NCBI RefSeq assembly: GCF_029223255.1
Contig: NZ_JARHUC010000008.1
Span: 295,491 to 359,490, forward strand
Source: Albimonas marina
GTDB taxonomy: Bacteria; Pseudomonadota; Alphaproteobacteria; Rhodobacterales; Rhodobacteraceae
DNA length: 64,000 nt
Reading direction: 5' to 3'
Shown: positions 19,420 to 27,122 of the stretch, in pieces
Layout: each line of letters starts with the position of its first letter
Numbering within the stretch: the first letter of the stretch is position 1
The notes under the pieces: generated by a model
Database searches by the model: none
Told to the model about the DNA's origin: nothing
What the model saw: only the letters and a program-made list of their open reading frames with translations
Position numbers and translations under genes: made by a program

Positions 19420-20303
19420 TGACCGACGCAGCTTTCGCCCCCGCCGAGACCGCCGAGGCCCTGCCGCCCCGCCGCCGCGGCCGCCTGTGGCAGGCGCTGA
19501 AGAAGGACCGCAAGGCGCAGGTCGGCCTCGCGGTGCTGGCGATCTTCGTGATCGGCATGACCTTCGCCGCGCTGATCTCGCCCTACGATCCCAACGAGAT
19601 GACGCTCGACATGATGAGCGGCCCGTCGCTGGCGCATCCGCTGGGGACCGACGATCTGGGCCGCGACCTGCTCTCGCGCATCCTTTACGGCACGCGGGTG
19701 TCGCTGCTGATCGGGGTGTCGACGGTCGCGATCGCGCTGGTGCTGGGGGTGGCGATGGGCATGGCCGCGGGCTGGTACGGCGGCTGGCTCGACCTCGTGA
19801 TCATGCGCTACATCGACCTTCAGTGGGCCTTCCCCAACTTCATCATCGCGGTCTATCTGGTGGCGGTGTTCGGGGCGGGGCTGGTGAACGTGATCGTGGC
19901 GGTGTCGCTGGCCTTCCTGGACGATTTCGCCCGCATCGCGCGATCCATGACCCTGACCATCCGCGAGGAGCAGTTCGTCGACGCCGCCCGCACCATGGGC
20001 TTCTCCGACGCCCGCATCCTCGCGCGCCACATCCTGCCCAGCGCCATGGCCCCGATCATCGTGCAGGCGACGGTGTCGGTCAGCTACGCGATCCTGGGCG
20101 AGGCGACGCTGTCGTTCCTGGGCCTCGGCGTCGAGGCGACCACCCCCACCTGGGGCCTAATCCTCGCCGACGGCCGAGGGTTCGTGTCCCAGGCCTGGTG
20201 GCTGGGCGTGTTCCCCGGCCTCGCCATCATGCTGGTGGTGCTGGCGATCAACTTCATCGGCGACTGGCTGCGCGACGCGCTCGACGTGCGCCAGAGCCTG
20301 TAA
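19419..20303 (+). CDS. Peptide ABC transporter permease (DppC-like)
   Basis: 294 residues. The N-terminal cytoplasmic stretch ends in KKDRKAQVGL, followed by the DppC hallmark PLGTDDLGRDLLSRILYG, several membrane segments and the EAA loop (VDAARTMGFSDARIL). ATG 19419 shares its A with the stop of the DppB-like gene. It is the second channel subunit of the same importer. Confidence 0.92.
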   Translation: MTDAAFAPAETAEALPPRRRGRLWQALKKDRKAQVGLAVLAIFVIGMTFAALISPYDPNEMTLDMMSGPSLAHPLGTDDLGRDLLSRILYGTRVSLLIGVSTVAIALVLGVAMGMAAGWYGGWLDLVIMRYIDLQWAFPNFIIAVYLVAVFGAGLVNVIVAVSLAFLDDFARIARSMTLTIREEQFVDAARTMGFSDARILARHILPSAMAPIIVQATVSVSYAILGEATLSFLGLGVEATTPTWGLILADGRGFVSQAWWLGVFPGLAIMLVVLAINFIGDWLRDALDVRQSL

Positions 20304-20323
20304 TTCCCACCGCGGAGCCTTCC

Positions 20324-21919
20324 ATGTCCTTCCCGATCGTCGCCCCCTACCCCTCCCGCCGCTCGCCGGTGATGGCCGACAACGTGGTGGCGACCTCCCA
20401 GCCGCTGGCGGCGCAGGCGGGGCTCGAGATGCTGCGCCTGGGCGGCAACGCGGTGGATGCGGCGCTGGCCGCCGCCGCGGCCCTCACGGTGGTCGAGCCC
20501 ACGGGCAACGGCCTCGGCTCGGACGCCTTCGCGATCCTGTGGGACGGCTCGGCGCTGCACGGGCTGAACGCCTCCGGCCGCTCCCCCGCCGGCTGGACGC
20601 CGGAGCGCTTCGCGGGGCGGGACGCCATGCCCGAGCGCGGCTGGGAGGCGGTCACCGTCCCCGGCGCCGTCGGCGCCTGGATGGCGCTCAACGCGCGCTT
20701 CGGGACCCTGCCGTTCGAGACGCTGCTCGCCCCCGCCATCCGCCTCGCCGAGGGCGGCTACGCCGTCACCCCGATGATCGCGACCACCTGGGCGCGCAGC
20801 GTGGCGACCCTGAAGGACCAGCCCGGCTTCGCCCGGACCTTCCTGCCAGGCGGCCGCGCCCCCCTGCCCGGCGAGCGGTTCTCCAACCCCGCCGCCGCCG
20901 CAGACCTGCGCCTGATCGCGGCCACGAAGGGCGAGGCCTTCTACCGCGGAGAGATCGCCGAGCGGATCGCGGCGGATGCCGCCCGCCACGGGGCTGCGAT
21001 GACGCTCGACGACCTCGCGGCAGAGGCGCCGGACTGGTGCGGCACCGTCTCGGGCGCCTTCGACGGGGCCGAGCTGCACGAGATCCCGCCCAACGGCCAG
21101 GGGATCGCCGCCTGCATGGCGCTGAAGATCCTGGAGCAGACCGGCGTCCGCGACTTCGGCCCCGACGACCCGCAGGCCGTGCACCTGATGATCGAGGCGA
21201 TGAAGCTCGCCCTGCGGGACGCCGAGGAATACGTGGCCGACCTCGCCCACATGACCACGGTGGGGGTCGAGGACCTGCTGGCGCCGGGCTACCTGGCCGA
21301 GCGCGCGGCGATGATCGACCCTGCGCGGGCGCAGGACTTCGGCGCGGGCGCGCCGAAGGCCGGGGGCACGGTCTACCTGACGGCGGCGGACGCCTCGGGC
21401 ATGATGATCTCCTTCATCCAGTCGAACTACATGGGCTTCGGGTCGGGCGTGGTGCCGGAGGGGACCGGGGTCAGCCTGCAGAACCGGGGCTGCGGCTTCT
21501 CGCTGGCGCCCGGCTCGCAGAACCAGGTCGGCCCGCGCAAGCGCCCGTTCCACACCATCATCCCCGGCTTCCTGATGAAGAACGGCGCGCCCGAGATGTC
21601 CTTCGGCGTGATGGGCGGCCCGATGCAGGCGCAGGGGCACATGCAGATGGTCCTGCGCACCCAGCTGTGGGACCAGGACGTGCAGAGCGCGGCCGACGCG
21701 CCCCGCTGGCGGATCACCGAGGGTCTGGGCGTGGCCTGCGAGCAGGCGATGGACGATCGACTGGTCGCCGCGCTGCGCGGGATGGGTCACGCGATCTCGC
21801 TGGAAACGCCCGACGTCTCCTTCGGCTTCGGCGGCGCGCAGCTGATCCGACGGCTGCCGGGGGGCGGGTATTCGGCGGGCTCCGACCCGCGCAAGGACGG
21901 CTGCGCGGTCGGGTTCTGA
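20324..21919 (+). CDS. Gamma-glutamyltransferase family protein
   Basis: 531 residues of the GGT Ntn-hydrolase family, which cleaves or transfers gamma-glutamyl groups (glutathione and analogues) after autoprocessing into two subunits. The conserved start (GGNAVDAALAAAAALTVVEP) and the predicted nucleophile Thr349 in GGTVYLT, followed by NRGCGF, support this. It lacks a recognisable signal peptide, so it probably acts in the cytoplasm on imported substrate, unlike periplasmic GGT of E. coli. ATG 20324 has GGAG about 10 bases upstream and is 20 bp after the DppC stop, so it ends the operon. Confidence 0.9.
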   Translation: MSFPIVAPYPSRRSPVMADNVVATSQPLAAQAGLEMLRLGGNAVDAALAAAAALTVVEPTGNGLGSDAFAILWDGSALHGLNASGRSPAGWTPERFAGRDAMPERGWEAVTVPGAVGAWMALNARFGTLPFETLLAPAIRLAEGGYAVTPMIATTWARSVATLKDQPGFARTFLPGGRAPLPGERFSNPAAAADLRLIAATKGEAFYRGEIAERIAADAARHGAAMTLDDLAAEAPDWCGTVSGAFDGAELHEIPPNGQGIAACMALKILEQTGVRDFGPDDPQAVHLMIEAMKLALRDAEEYVADLAHMTTVGVEDLLAPGYLAERAAMIDPARAQDFGAGAPKAGGTVYLTAADASGMMISFIQSNYMGFGSGVVPEGTGVSLQNRGCGFSLAPGSQNQVGPRKRPFHTIIPGFLMKNGAPEMSFGVMGGPMQAQGHMQMVLRTQLWDQDVQSAADAPRWRITEGLGVACEQAMDDRLVAALRGMGHAISLETPDVSFGFGGAQLIRRLPGGGYSAGSDPRKDGCAVGF

Positions 21920-21942
21920 GCCCGGCCCGCGCGGCGCGCGCA

Positions 21943-21994
21943 AGCCCGGGCGAAGGCGACGCGCGGGAGGCCCCGGGGCGCCCGCGCCCGGGCT
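21943..21994. terminator. Inverted repeat downstream of GGT gene
   Basis: AGCCCGGGCG (21943-21952) and CGCCCGGGCT (21985-21994) form a 10-bp stem enclosing a 32-nt GC-rich loop that can fold further. It lies 24 bp after the GGT stop and before the next transcription unit, so it probably ends the peptide operon. There is no T-tract. Confidence 0.4.
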
Positions 21995-22088
21995 CCCCCG
22001 CCGTCCGCTGGCGCGGCGGTGATCGCCCCGCGCGTTGATGATGCGCCGCGGCCCCCCATATCTCCCCGGGGGAGAGTGGGAGCGGCGA

Positions 22089-23372
22089 TTGACGGACGAT
22101 GACATTTCGCGGGACGAGGCCCGAGGGCTTCGCTCCGCCCGCGAGCTCGAGGGGCACCTCAGCTGGCTCGACGCCTTCACGCCGGCCGCCCTGGGGGTGC
22201 TGGCGGTGGCCTCGGGCATCTACACCTACCTGGGCGTCTCGAGCCTGCTGGACGGCTCCGGACCGATGACCTTCCTCGCGGCGGCGGCCTATTCCATCGC
22301 CGTCTCGGTCGGGATCTTCGTGTTCTGGAGCTACCTGATGCGCCTGCTGCCGGCGATGCGCACCGCGGGCGGCTTCGTGGGGCTGGGGATCGCCACCCTC
22401 GTCGGCTCGCTCGCCATCGTGGCGATGTCGAGCTGGCTGAACGCCGCCGCGCTGGCCGGCGGCGCGGCGGTGGAGCAGCACCTCGCCCGCACCGTGCAGG
22501 ACTACCAGGCGAGCCTCGAGCGCGCCCACCTGATCGCCGTCTCCGCCCAGGGGCTGGAGCGCGACGTGGCCCGCGCCCGCACGTCCTTCGAAGATCTCTC
22601 CGAGCAGGAACGCGCGGGGGAGCTCTCCGGCACCGCCGGCCGCGGCGCCGTCTTCCGCCTGCTCAACCAGAAGGCCGACGAGCTGCGCGCGCTCGAGGCC
22701 CAGATCGCCGCCCAGAACGCGCCCATCCAGAGCGCCTTCGAGGAAGGCAACGACATCCTCTCCCGCATGCGGGCGCTGATCGTGGAGCAGGGCTCGGTCG
22801 AACAGCGCTCGGTCACCTTCTCCGAGGAATCGGTGCGGCTGGCGGGCGTCATCACCACCCTGCGCCAGCTCCAGGTCGCGCCCCTCGTGGCGCGGGCGGC
22901 CGAGGACCTGCGCGCCTCGGTGGTGCTGCCCGAGCTCGACGGGCGCTCCGCGGGCGTGCGCGAGGACCAGGCGGCGACCATCGGCTCGGTGCTCGACGCG
23001 CTCGACGGGCGGGCGGCGACGCTGCGCGCGGCGGCGGAGGAGGTGCTCGCCATGCCGCCCCCGCAGGAGACGACCTACACGCCGATCTCCTCGGCCGACG
23101 CGGTGATCCGCTACGCGGGGAACTTCGCCCCCTCCTGGGCCGGCGCCATCGCCATCGACCTGCTGCCGGGCGTGCTGGTCTTCATTCTCGCCGTCACCCA
23201 GGCCGCGATCCGACGCGGCCGCGAGGGGGCCGCGACCGAGGACACGCTGACGCTCGCCGAACTGCGGGCCGCCATGCGGGCGATGCGCGACATCGAGACC
23301 TCGATGGGCCAGGCCGAGACCGCGGCCGAGGCCCGCCGCCCCCGCCGCTTCCCCGTCGACGCGGCCGAATAG
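22089..23372 (+). CDS. Membrane protein with long coiled coil
   Basis: I do not recognise a named family. About 427 residues: three closely spaced hydrophobic segments near the N-terminus (about 33-55, 60-88, 97-120), a long Ala/Glu/Arg-rich helical region (about 130-335) predicted to form coiled coil outside the membrane, and one more membrane segment (about 350-375) before a short charged tail. TTG 22089 is chosen because GGGAG lies six bases upstream; ATGs at 22035-22041 have no good ribosome site. It is followed after a single base by a ClpP-like membrane-anchored protease gene, so the two products probably work together. Confidence 0.75.
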   Translation: MTDDDISRDEARGLRSARELEGHLSWLDAFTPAALGVLAVASGIYTYLGVSSLLDGSGPMTFLAAAAYSIAVSVGIFVFWSYLMRLLPAMRTAGGFVGLGIATLVGSLAIVAMSSWLNAAALAGGAAVEQHLARTVQDYQASLERAHLIAVSAQGLERDVARARTSFEDLSEQERAGELSGTAGRGAVFRLLNQKADELRALEAQIAAQNAPIQSAFEEGNDILSRMRALIVEQGSVEQRSVTFSEESVRLAGVITTLRQLQVAPLVARAAEDLRASVVLPELDGRSAGVREDQAATIGSVLDALDGRAATLRAAAEEVLAMPPPQETTYTPISSADAVIRYAGNFAPSWAGAIAIDLLPGVLVFILAVTQAAIRRGREGAATEDTLTLAELRAAMRAMRDIETSMGQAETAAEARRPRRFPVDAAE

Positions 23373-23373
23373 C

Positions 23374-24210
23374 GTGAGCGCCGAGACCGAGGCGCCGCCG
23401 CGGGAGGCCGCCGGCCCGCCCCGCCCCTGGACCGACCGCCTGCCCTCCGCCCGCACGGTCCTGCGGCTGTGCCTGCTGGGCCAGGCGCTGGTCGCGGGCG
23501 CGGTGCTGCTCGAGACCGGCTGGGGCGTGATCGAGACCGCGGGGCGCGAGGGGATCGAGACCGCCCCCGTCCCCGCCGTCTCGCCCGGCGACCAGCGCCG
23601 GCCGTTCTCTCCCGGCCAGGTGCCCACCCGCATGGGCCCCGAGCAGCCCGACGAGGGCCCCGTCCGCCTGCCCCAGACCCTGCCCCGGCGGCTGACCTTC
23701 TCGATGCACCCGACCGAGGAGTTCGGCGAGGTGATGCTGGTCGCCGGCGCCATCGACGAGGGCGCCGCCGCCCGCCTGCGCTTCTACCTCGAGGACCTGC
23801 CCCGCCCCCCCGACGCGGTGGCGCTGCACAGCCCCGGCGGCTCGGTCGACGAGGCGCTGAAGATCGGCCGGCGGCTGCGGGAGCTGGACCTAGACACGCT
23901 CGCCCTGCCCGACGCGGCGTGCCTGTCGGCCTGCCCCTACATCCTCGCCGGCGGGGTCGAGCGCACCGTCTCGCGCACCGCCTGGGTGGGGCTGCACCAG
24001 CACTATTACGACGAAAACACCCTGCTGCCGGCCTTCCTCGCGGTCGAGAAGATCCAGGAAGGCCAGGGCAAGGTGATGGAATACCTGGCCGAGATGGGGG
24101 TCGATCCGCTGCTGATGACCCACGCCCTGCGCACCCCGCCCGAGGACATGTACCTGCTGGTGGAGGAGGAGCTGACCCGCTACCGCCTCGCCACCGTCAT
24201 GGCCCCCTGA
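23374..24210 (+). CDS. Membrane-anchored ClpP-like serine protease
   Basis: 278 residues. One N-terminal membrane segment (about 27-47) is followed by a Pro-rich linker and a ClpP/crotonase-like domain: LHSPGGSVDEALKIG (oxyanion region around 152-157), Ser185 in ACLSACPYILAGG and His208 in VGLHQ align with the ClpP Ser/His pair. It resembles predicted periplasmic ClpP-like proteins of the COG3904 type. Orientation suggests the catalytic domain is outside the cytoplasm. GTG 23374 lies 1 bp after the stop of the coiled-coil membrane protein, implying coupled translation and a joint complex. No substrate is known. Confidence 0.8.
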   Translation: MSAETEAPPREAAGPPRPWTDRLPSARTVLRLCLLGQALVAGAVLLETGWGVIETAGREGIETAPVPAVSPGDQRRPFSPGQVPTRMGPEQPDEGPVRLPQTLPRRLTFSMHPTEEFGEVMLVAGAIDEGAAARLRFYLEDLPRPPDAVALHSPGGSVDEALKIGRRLRELDLDTLALPDAACLSACPYILAGGVERTVSRTAWVGLHQHYYDENTLLPAFLAVEKIQEGQGKVMEYLAEMGVDPLLMTHALRTPPEDMYLLVEEELTRYRLATVMAP

Positions 24211-24322
24211 GCGCGGCCGGGTCCGGGCGCGCGCAGCCCGATGGATCCCGGCGCGGACGCACGCCTGACGGCGCCCCCGGCTCGCCCCGGGGCCACCGGC
24301 GCCGCGCCCCCCGCCACCCGGT

Positions 24323-24339
24323 CCCTGCCGCCGGCAGGG
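24323..24339 (+). terminator. Stem-loop with short T run
   Basis: CCCTGCC-GCC-GGCAGGG (7-bp stem, 3-nt loop) followed by TTT, 113 bp after the ClpP-like gene and 105 bp before the Crp-type gene. It is consistent with a rho-independent terminator separating the two units. Confidence 0.4.
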
Positions 24340-24443
24340 TTTCCGCAGGGTCGCAGGCCCTTGATCTCCGCCCCTTCCACGGGCGAACCTGCGGCCGCGC
24401 CGGCGAGCCTGCCCGCGCGTCCCAGCCGGAGACGTCCCAACCG

Positions 24444-25151
24444 ATGGACAAGAGCGAGGCGATACGCGCCTGCCACCTCTTCGCCGAGGCGCAGGCGGAG
24501 ACGCTCGCCGCCCTCGCGCGGCGCAGCGCGATCGGACGCCACGCCGCGGGCAGCACCCTGTTCATGGAGGGCGACGAGGCCGACGGCCTGCGCGTGGTGC
24601 TCGACGGGCTGGTGCGCATCTGGATCGCCGACGACGAGGGGCGGGAGCTGACGCTGACCCTGCTGGAGCCCGGCGAGCCCTTCGGGGAGATCGCCCTGCT
24701 CGACGGCCTGCCCCGCACCGCCAACGCCACCGCGGTGGAGCCGACCACCTGTCTCCTGACCCCCGCCGCCGCCTTCGACGAGGCGCTGCTGGCCGACCCG
24801 CAGCTCGGACGCCAGGTGATCCGCCTGCTGTGCGAGATCCTGCGCCGCAACACCGAGGCGATGGGCTCCTTCGCCTTCCTCGGCCTCGACGCGCGCCTGT
24901 CGCAGAAGCTGCAGGAGCTGGCGATGGCCCATGCCGAGCTCGACGGCCCCGCCGCCCGCTTCACGCGCCGCTTTTCCCAGACCGACCTCGCGCGGATGCT
25001 GGGAGTGACGCGGGAGGCGGTGAACAAGCGCCTCGCGGCCCTGACCCACGACGGGCTGATCGGGCTGGAGGACGGCCTTCTGCAGATCCCCGACCTGTCC
25101 GAGCTGGCCGAGCGCGCCCGCCGCGCCCAGTCGCTGTCGCGCGGGCGCTGA
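24444..25151 (+). CDS. Crp/Fnr-family regulator, CRP type
   Basis: 235 residues: a cyclic-nucleotide-binding fold (about 10-125), dimer helix (about 118-145) and a C-terminal winged HTH (about 175-205). The phosphate-binding cassette is intact (FGEIALL at 80-86, Arg91-Thr92 in LPRTANA), and the N-terminal cysteine cluster of FNR is absent, so cAMP or cGMP binding is likely. The recognition helix GVTREAVNKRL keeps the Arg190-Glu191 pair (Arg180-Glu181 in E. coli CRP), with Lys195 where CRP has Arg185. It should therefore read TGTGA half-sites. Exactly such sites lie about 700 bp downstream, between the LysE and DUF4278-like genes. A 233-bp gap precedes it. Confidence 0.9.
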   Translation: MDKSEAIRACHLFAEAQAETLAALARRSAIGRHAAGSTLFMEGDEADGLRVVLDGLVRIWIADDEGRELTLTLLEPGEPFGEIALLDGLPRTANATAVEPTTCLLTPAAAFDEALLADPQLGRQVIRLLCEILRRNTEAMGSFAFLGLDARLSQKLQELAMAHAELDGPAARFTRRFSQTDLARMLGVTREAVNKRLAALTHDGLIGLEDGLLQIPDLSELAERARRAQSLSRGR

Positions 25152-25163
25152 GGCCGCGCCGGC

Positions 25164-25778
25164 TCAGGCCAGCGCGCGGGAGACGGCGAAGGCGCCCACG
25201 ACCAGCAGCGAGGCGGCCGAGATCAGGTTCAGCCCCCGCGCCAGCCCCGCCTGCACCAGCGCGGTCGAGACCGCCAGGTAGGGCGTCAGCGCCGCCGCCG
25301 AGGAGGCGACGACCACCGCGATGCACAGGCCCGTCTCCCGCGGGCCCAGCGCCGCGGCGCCGCCCCCCAGCAGGCTCGGCAGCAGCGAGACGAAGAACAT
25401 CAACGCCAGCGGGTTGGCGAGGCCCACCCACAGCCCCTCGGCCGCCAGGCGCGCGCGCAGGGGCGGCAGGCCGCAGACGGCCTGCGGGAGGGCGACGGCG
25501 CTGCGCAGGGCCCGCCAGCCGCACCAGATCAGCGCCGCGCCCCCCGCCGCCTGCAGCGCCAGCAGCAGCTCGGGCTCCACCGCCCGCGCCTTCAGGATCA
25601 GCCCGACCGCCAGCACCGTCCACGCCGCCTCCGCCGCCAGGATCCCGCCGATCGCCGCCGCGCCGCCCGCGAGACCCGAGCGGGCGGTGGCCGCCCCCAC
25701 GAAGGCCACGTTCTGCCCCGGCGCGACCGAGGCCGCGAAGTTCGCCGCGGCCAGCGCGATCCAGATGTCGGTCGTCAT
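25164..25778 (-). CDS. LysE/RhtB-family amino-acid exporter
   Basis: 204 residues, about five to six hydrophobic segments. It opens with TDIWIALAAANFAASVAPGQN, close to the N-terminal LysE pattern ending in PGP/PGQ. The family exports lysine, homoserine, threonine or related compounds across the inner membrane. ATG 25778 has AAGGAGGAG six bases upstream; an upstream in-frame extension to 25814 lacks a site. Its promoter region is shared with the divergent DUF4278-like gene and contains three CRP-type boxes. It converges on the Crp-type gene with only 12 bp between stops. Confidence 0.88.
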   Translation of the reverse strand: MTTDIWIALAAANFAASVAPGQNVAFVGAATARSGLAGGAAAIGGILAAEAAWTVLAVGLILKARAVEPELLLALQAAGGAALIWCGWRALRSAVALPQAVCGLPPLRARLAAEGLWVGLANPLALMFFVSLLPSLLGGGAAALGPRETGLCIAVVVASSAAALTPYLAVSTALVQAGLARGLNLISAASLLVVGAFAVSRALA

Positions 25779-25854
25779 GGCGCTCCTCCTTTTCTTGGGG
25801 CGGGAGGACGCCACGAAACGGCCGGCGCCGGCTGTGACCGGGGCGACGGCGGCA

Positions 25855-25870
25855 TGTGAGCGCGATCACA
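25855..25870. promoter_or_regulatory. CRP-type box 1 (perfect)
   Basis: TGTGAGCGCGATCACA matches TGTGA-N6-TCACA in all ten positions. It lies 77 bp upstream of the LysE-family start, a position suited to activation or repression of that promoter. Confidence 0.75.
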
Positions 25871-25910
25871 GGCCGCGCGGGGCGCCGGCCGGGCGGGCCT
25901 GCGCGAGGGG

Positions 25911-25926
25911 TGTGACCGGGTTCACA
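25911..25926. promoter_or_regulatory. CRP-type box 2 (perfect)
   Basis: TGTGACCGGGTTCACA matches TGTGA-N6-TCACA in all ten positions. Its centre is 56 bp from box 1 and 23 bp from box 3. Confidence 0.75.
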
Positions 25927-25933
25927 CGCGCCC

Positions 25934-25949
25934 TGTGGTCGGGATCACA
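25934..25949. promoter_or_regulatory. CRP-type box 3 (9 of 10)
   Basis: TGTGGTCGGGATCACA differs from TGTGA-N6-TCACA at one base. It is the box closest to the DUF4278-like gene, ending 82 bp before its ATG. A further lone TGTGA half-site is at 25833-25837. Confidence 0.6.
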
Positions 25950-26031
25950 TCGGGGGCGGCGCAACCGGTGCAGGGTGGTCTCCAGCGCCACGACGGCGCT
26001 CGCCCCAGGGCGGTTCGGAAGGAACGCAAGC

Positions 26032-26307
26032 ATGGCTGAGATGATCTACCGCGGGTTTCCGCACGACGGCATCGCCCAGACCCCGCCCCGCGCCCCGCTG
26101 GCCCTGGTCTACCGCGGCGTGACGCACGACGGGCTGGGGTCCCTCGCGGCGCCCGCGTCGCGCAACATGCCGATGCGCTATCGCGGCGTCGCCTACCGCC
26201 TGTCTCCCTCGGGTCGGAGCGCGGCGTCGCGTGGGGGGGGCGCCCGTCCGCCGATCGTGGACCTGCCGCGGATGCGGCCGGCCCAGCAGGTCGCCTGGGG
26301 CCGCTAG
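26032..26307 (+). CDS. Small DUF4278-like protein, three YRG repeats
   Basis: 91 residues. Three copies of a short Y-R-G unit are seen: MIYRGFPHDG (YRG at 6-8), LVYRGVTHDG (27-29) and MRYRGVAYRL (50-52). The last is the typical DUF4278 form, a family of short proteins of unknown function known mostly from cyanobacteria and some proteobacteria. No membrane or signal segment is visible. AAGGAA lies seven bases before ATG 26032. The upstream region carries three CRP-type boxes, and a strong hairpin follows 20 bp after the stop, so it appears to be a monocistronic cAMP-responsive gene. Confidence 0.75.
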   Translation: MAEMIYRGFPHDGIAQTPPRAPLALVYRGVTHDGLGSLAAPASRNMPMRYRGVAYRLSPSGRSAASRGGGARPPIVDLPRMRPAQQVAWGR

Positions 26308-26326
26308 TCGGCCGAGCCCCGCGGCG

Positions 26327-26355
26327 CCGGCGTCGCTCCCCCGAAGCGACGCCGG
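26327..26355 (+). terminator. Terminator of DUF4278-like gene
   Basis: CCGGCGTCGCT (26327-26337) pairs perfectly with AGCGACGCCGG (26345-26355) around a 7-nt loop, 20 bp after the DUF4278-like stop. The strong 11-bp stem precedes TCTCC rather than a T-tract. Confidence 0.65.
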
Positions 26356-26373
26356 TCTCCGGCTCCGGGCGCG

Positions 26374-26415
26374 GACGCCATCGGCGGCGTGAGCCACCTC
26401 GCCGCCGATGGCGTC
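26374..26415 (-). terminator. Terminator of GNAT gene, overlapping stop
   Basis: A perfect 16-bp inverted repeat (arms 26374-26389 and 26400-26415, 10-nt loop) begins within the stop codon of the GNAT gene (stop at 26414-26416). It sits back to back with the hairpin at 26327-26355, giving each converging gene its own stem. Confidence 0.6.
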
Positions 26416-26896
26416 ACTCTGATTCCGCCAGCGCCGCGCAGCCCGCGGCGTCGAGCAGAAGATCGTGCTGCCCCTCGATCACCTGGAAGCCCAGGCGGTC
26501 GTAGAAGCGCAGCGCGTCGACGCTGGCGTGATAGGCGGCGAGCTTGATGAACCCCGCCCCCCAGGTCTCCGCCCCGTCGGCCAGCGCCGCGGCCAGCAGC
26601 CGCCGGCCCAGCCCCTGGCCGCGCATGGCCGGCGAGGCCCAGAGGTCCGACACGTAGATCCCCGCCCCCCCGCGCACGGTCGAGAAGACCGGCGAATAGA
26701 GCGTCGCGCCGACCAGCGGCCCGGGCCCCGTCTCGGCGATCTGGGCGCGGAAGGCGGCCGCCGGCCCCCAGCCCGCGGCGCGCAGCGTCTCGACCTCCGC
26801 CGCGTGGTCGTCGCCCAGGTCCCGCGACAGGCCCGCCAGCGCCGCGTTCAGGCGCGCGGCGTCCTCCGCGGCGGCGAGGCGCAGACGCAGGCTCAT
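26414..26896 (-). CDS. GNAT-family N-acetyltransferase
   Basis: 160 residues of the GNAT fold. The acetyl-CoA-binding motif is RGQGLGRRLL, and the C-terminal block DALRFYDRLGFQVIEG is typical. The substrate cannot be inferred. ATG 26896 starts the domain; the frame is open further upstream but has no family similarity there. It stands alone between the aminotransferase operon and the convergent DUF4278-like gene. Confidence 0.88.
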   Translation of the reverse strand: MSLRLRLAAAEDAARLNAALAGLSRDLGDDHAAEVETLRAAGWGPAAAFRAQIAETGPGPLVGATLYSPVFSTVRGGAGIYVSDLWASPAMRGQGLGRRLLAAALADGAETWGAGFIKLAAYHASVDALRFYDRLGFQVIEGQHDLLLDAAGCAALAESE

Positions 26897-27075
26897 CGGA
26901 TCGCCCTCCGCTCGGCGCCCTTCAGGCCCGGCAGGGCCCGGGCCTCGGCGGGAGGCGCCGGCAGGCGCGACGACATCGAGGGCCTCCGGATCGGGCCGGC
27001 GACAGCGCAGGGGATCAGGATCTTGGACACGTCGGGCACCCTTCGCGGTTTCTGTCGAGAGGATCGCGGCGCGGC

Positions 27076-27100
27076 GCGCCCCGGGTCGAGCCCGGGGCGC
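27076..27100 (-). terminator. Hairpin after aminotransferase; CCCCGGG repeat copy 3
   Basis: GCGCCCCGGG-TCGAG-CCCGGGGCGC, a perfect 10-bp stem, 22 bp beyond the aminotransferase stop on its strand. It contains the same stem and TCGAG loop as the element at 18350-18370. It probably terminates the polyamine operon and also belongs to a dispersed palindrome family. Confidence 0.55.
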
Positions 27101-27122
27101 CTGCACGGCGGGCGGGCCCGCG

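Noticed and set aside
24444..25151. FNR (oxygen-sensing) identity for the Crp/Fnr protein
   Set aside because: No N-terminal cysteine cluster, the nucleotide cassette is intact, and nearby sites are TGTGA-type rather than TTGAT-type.
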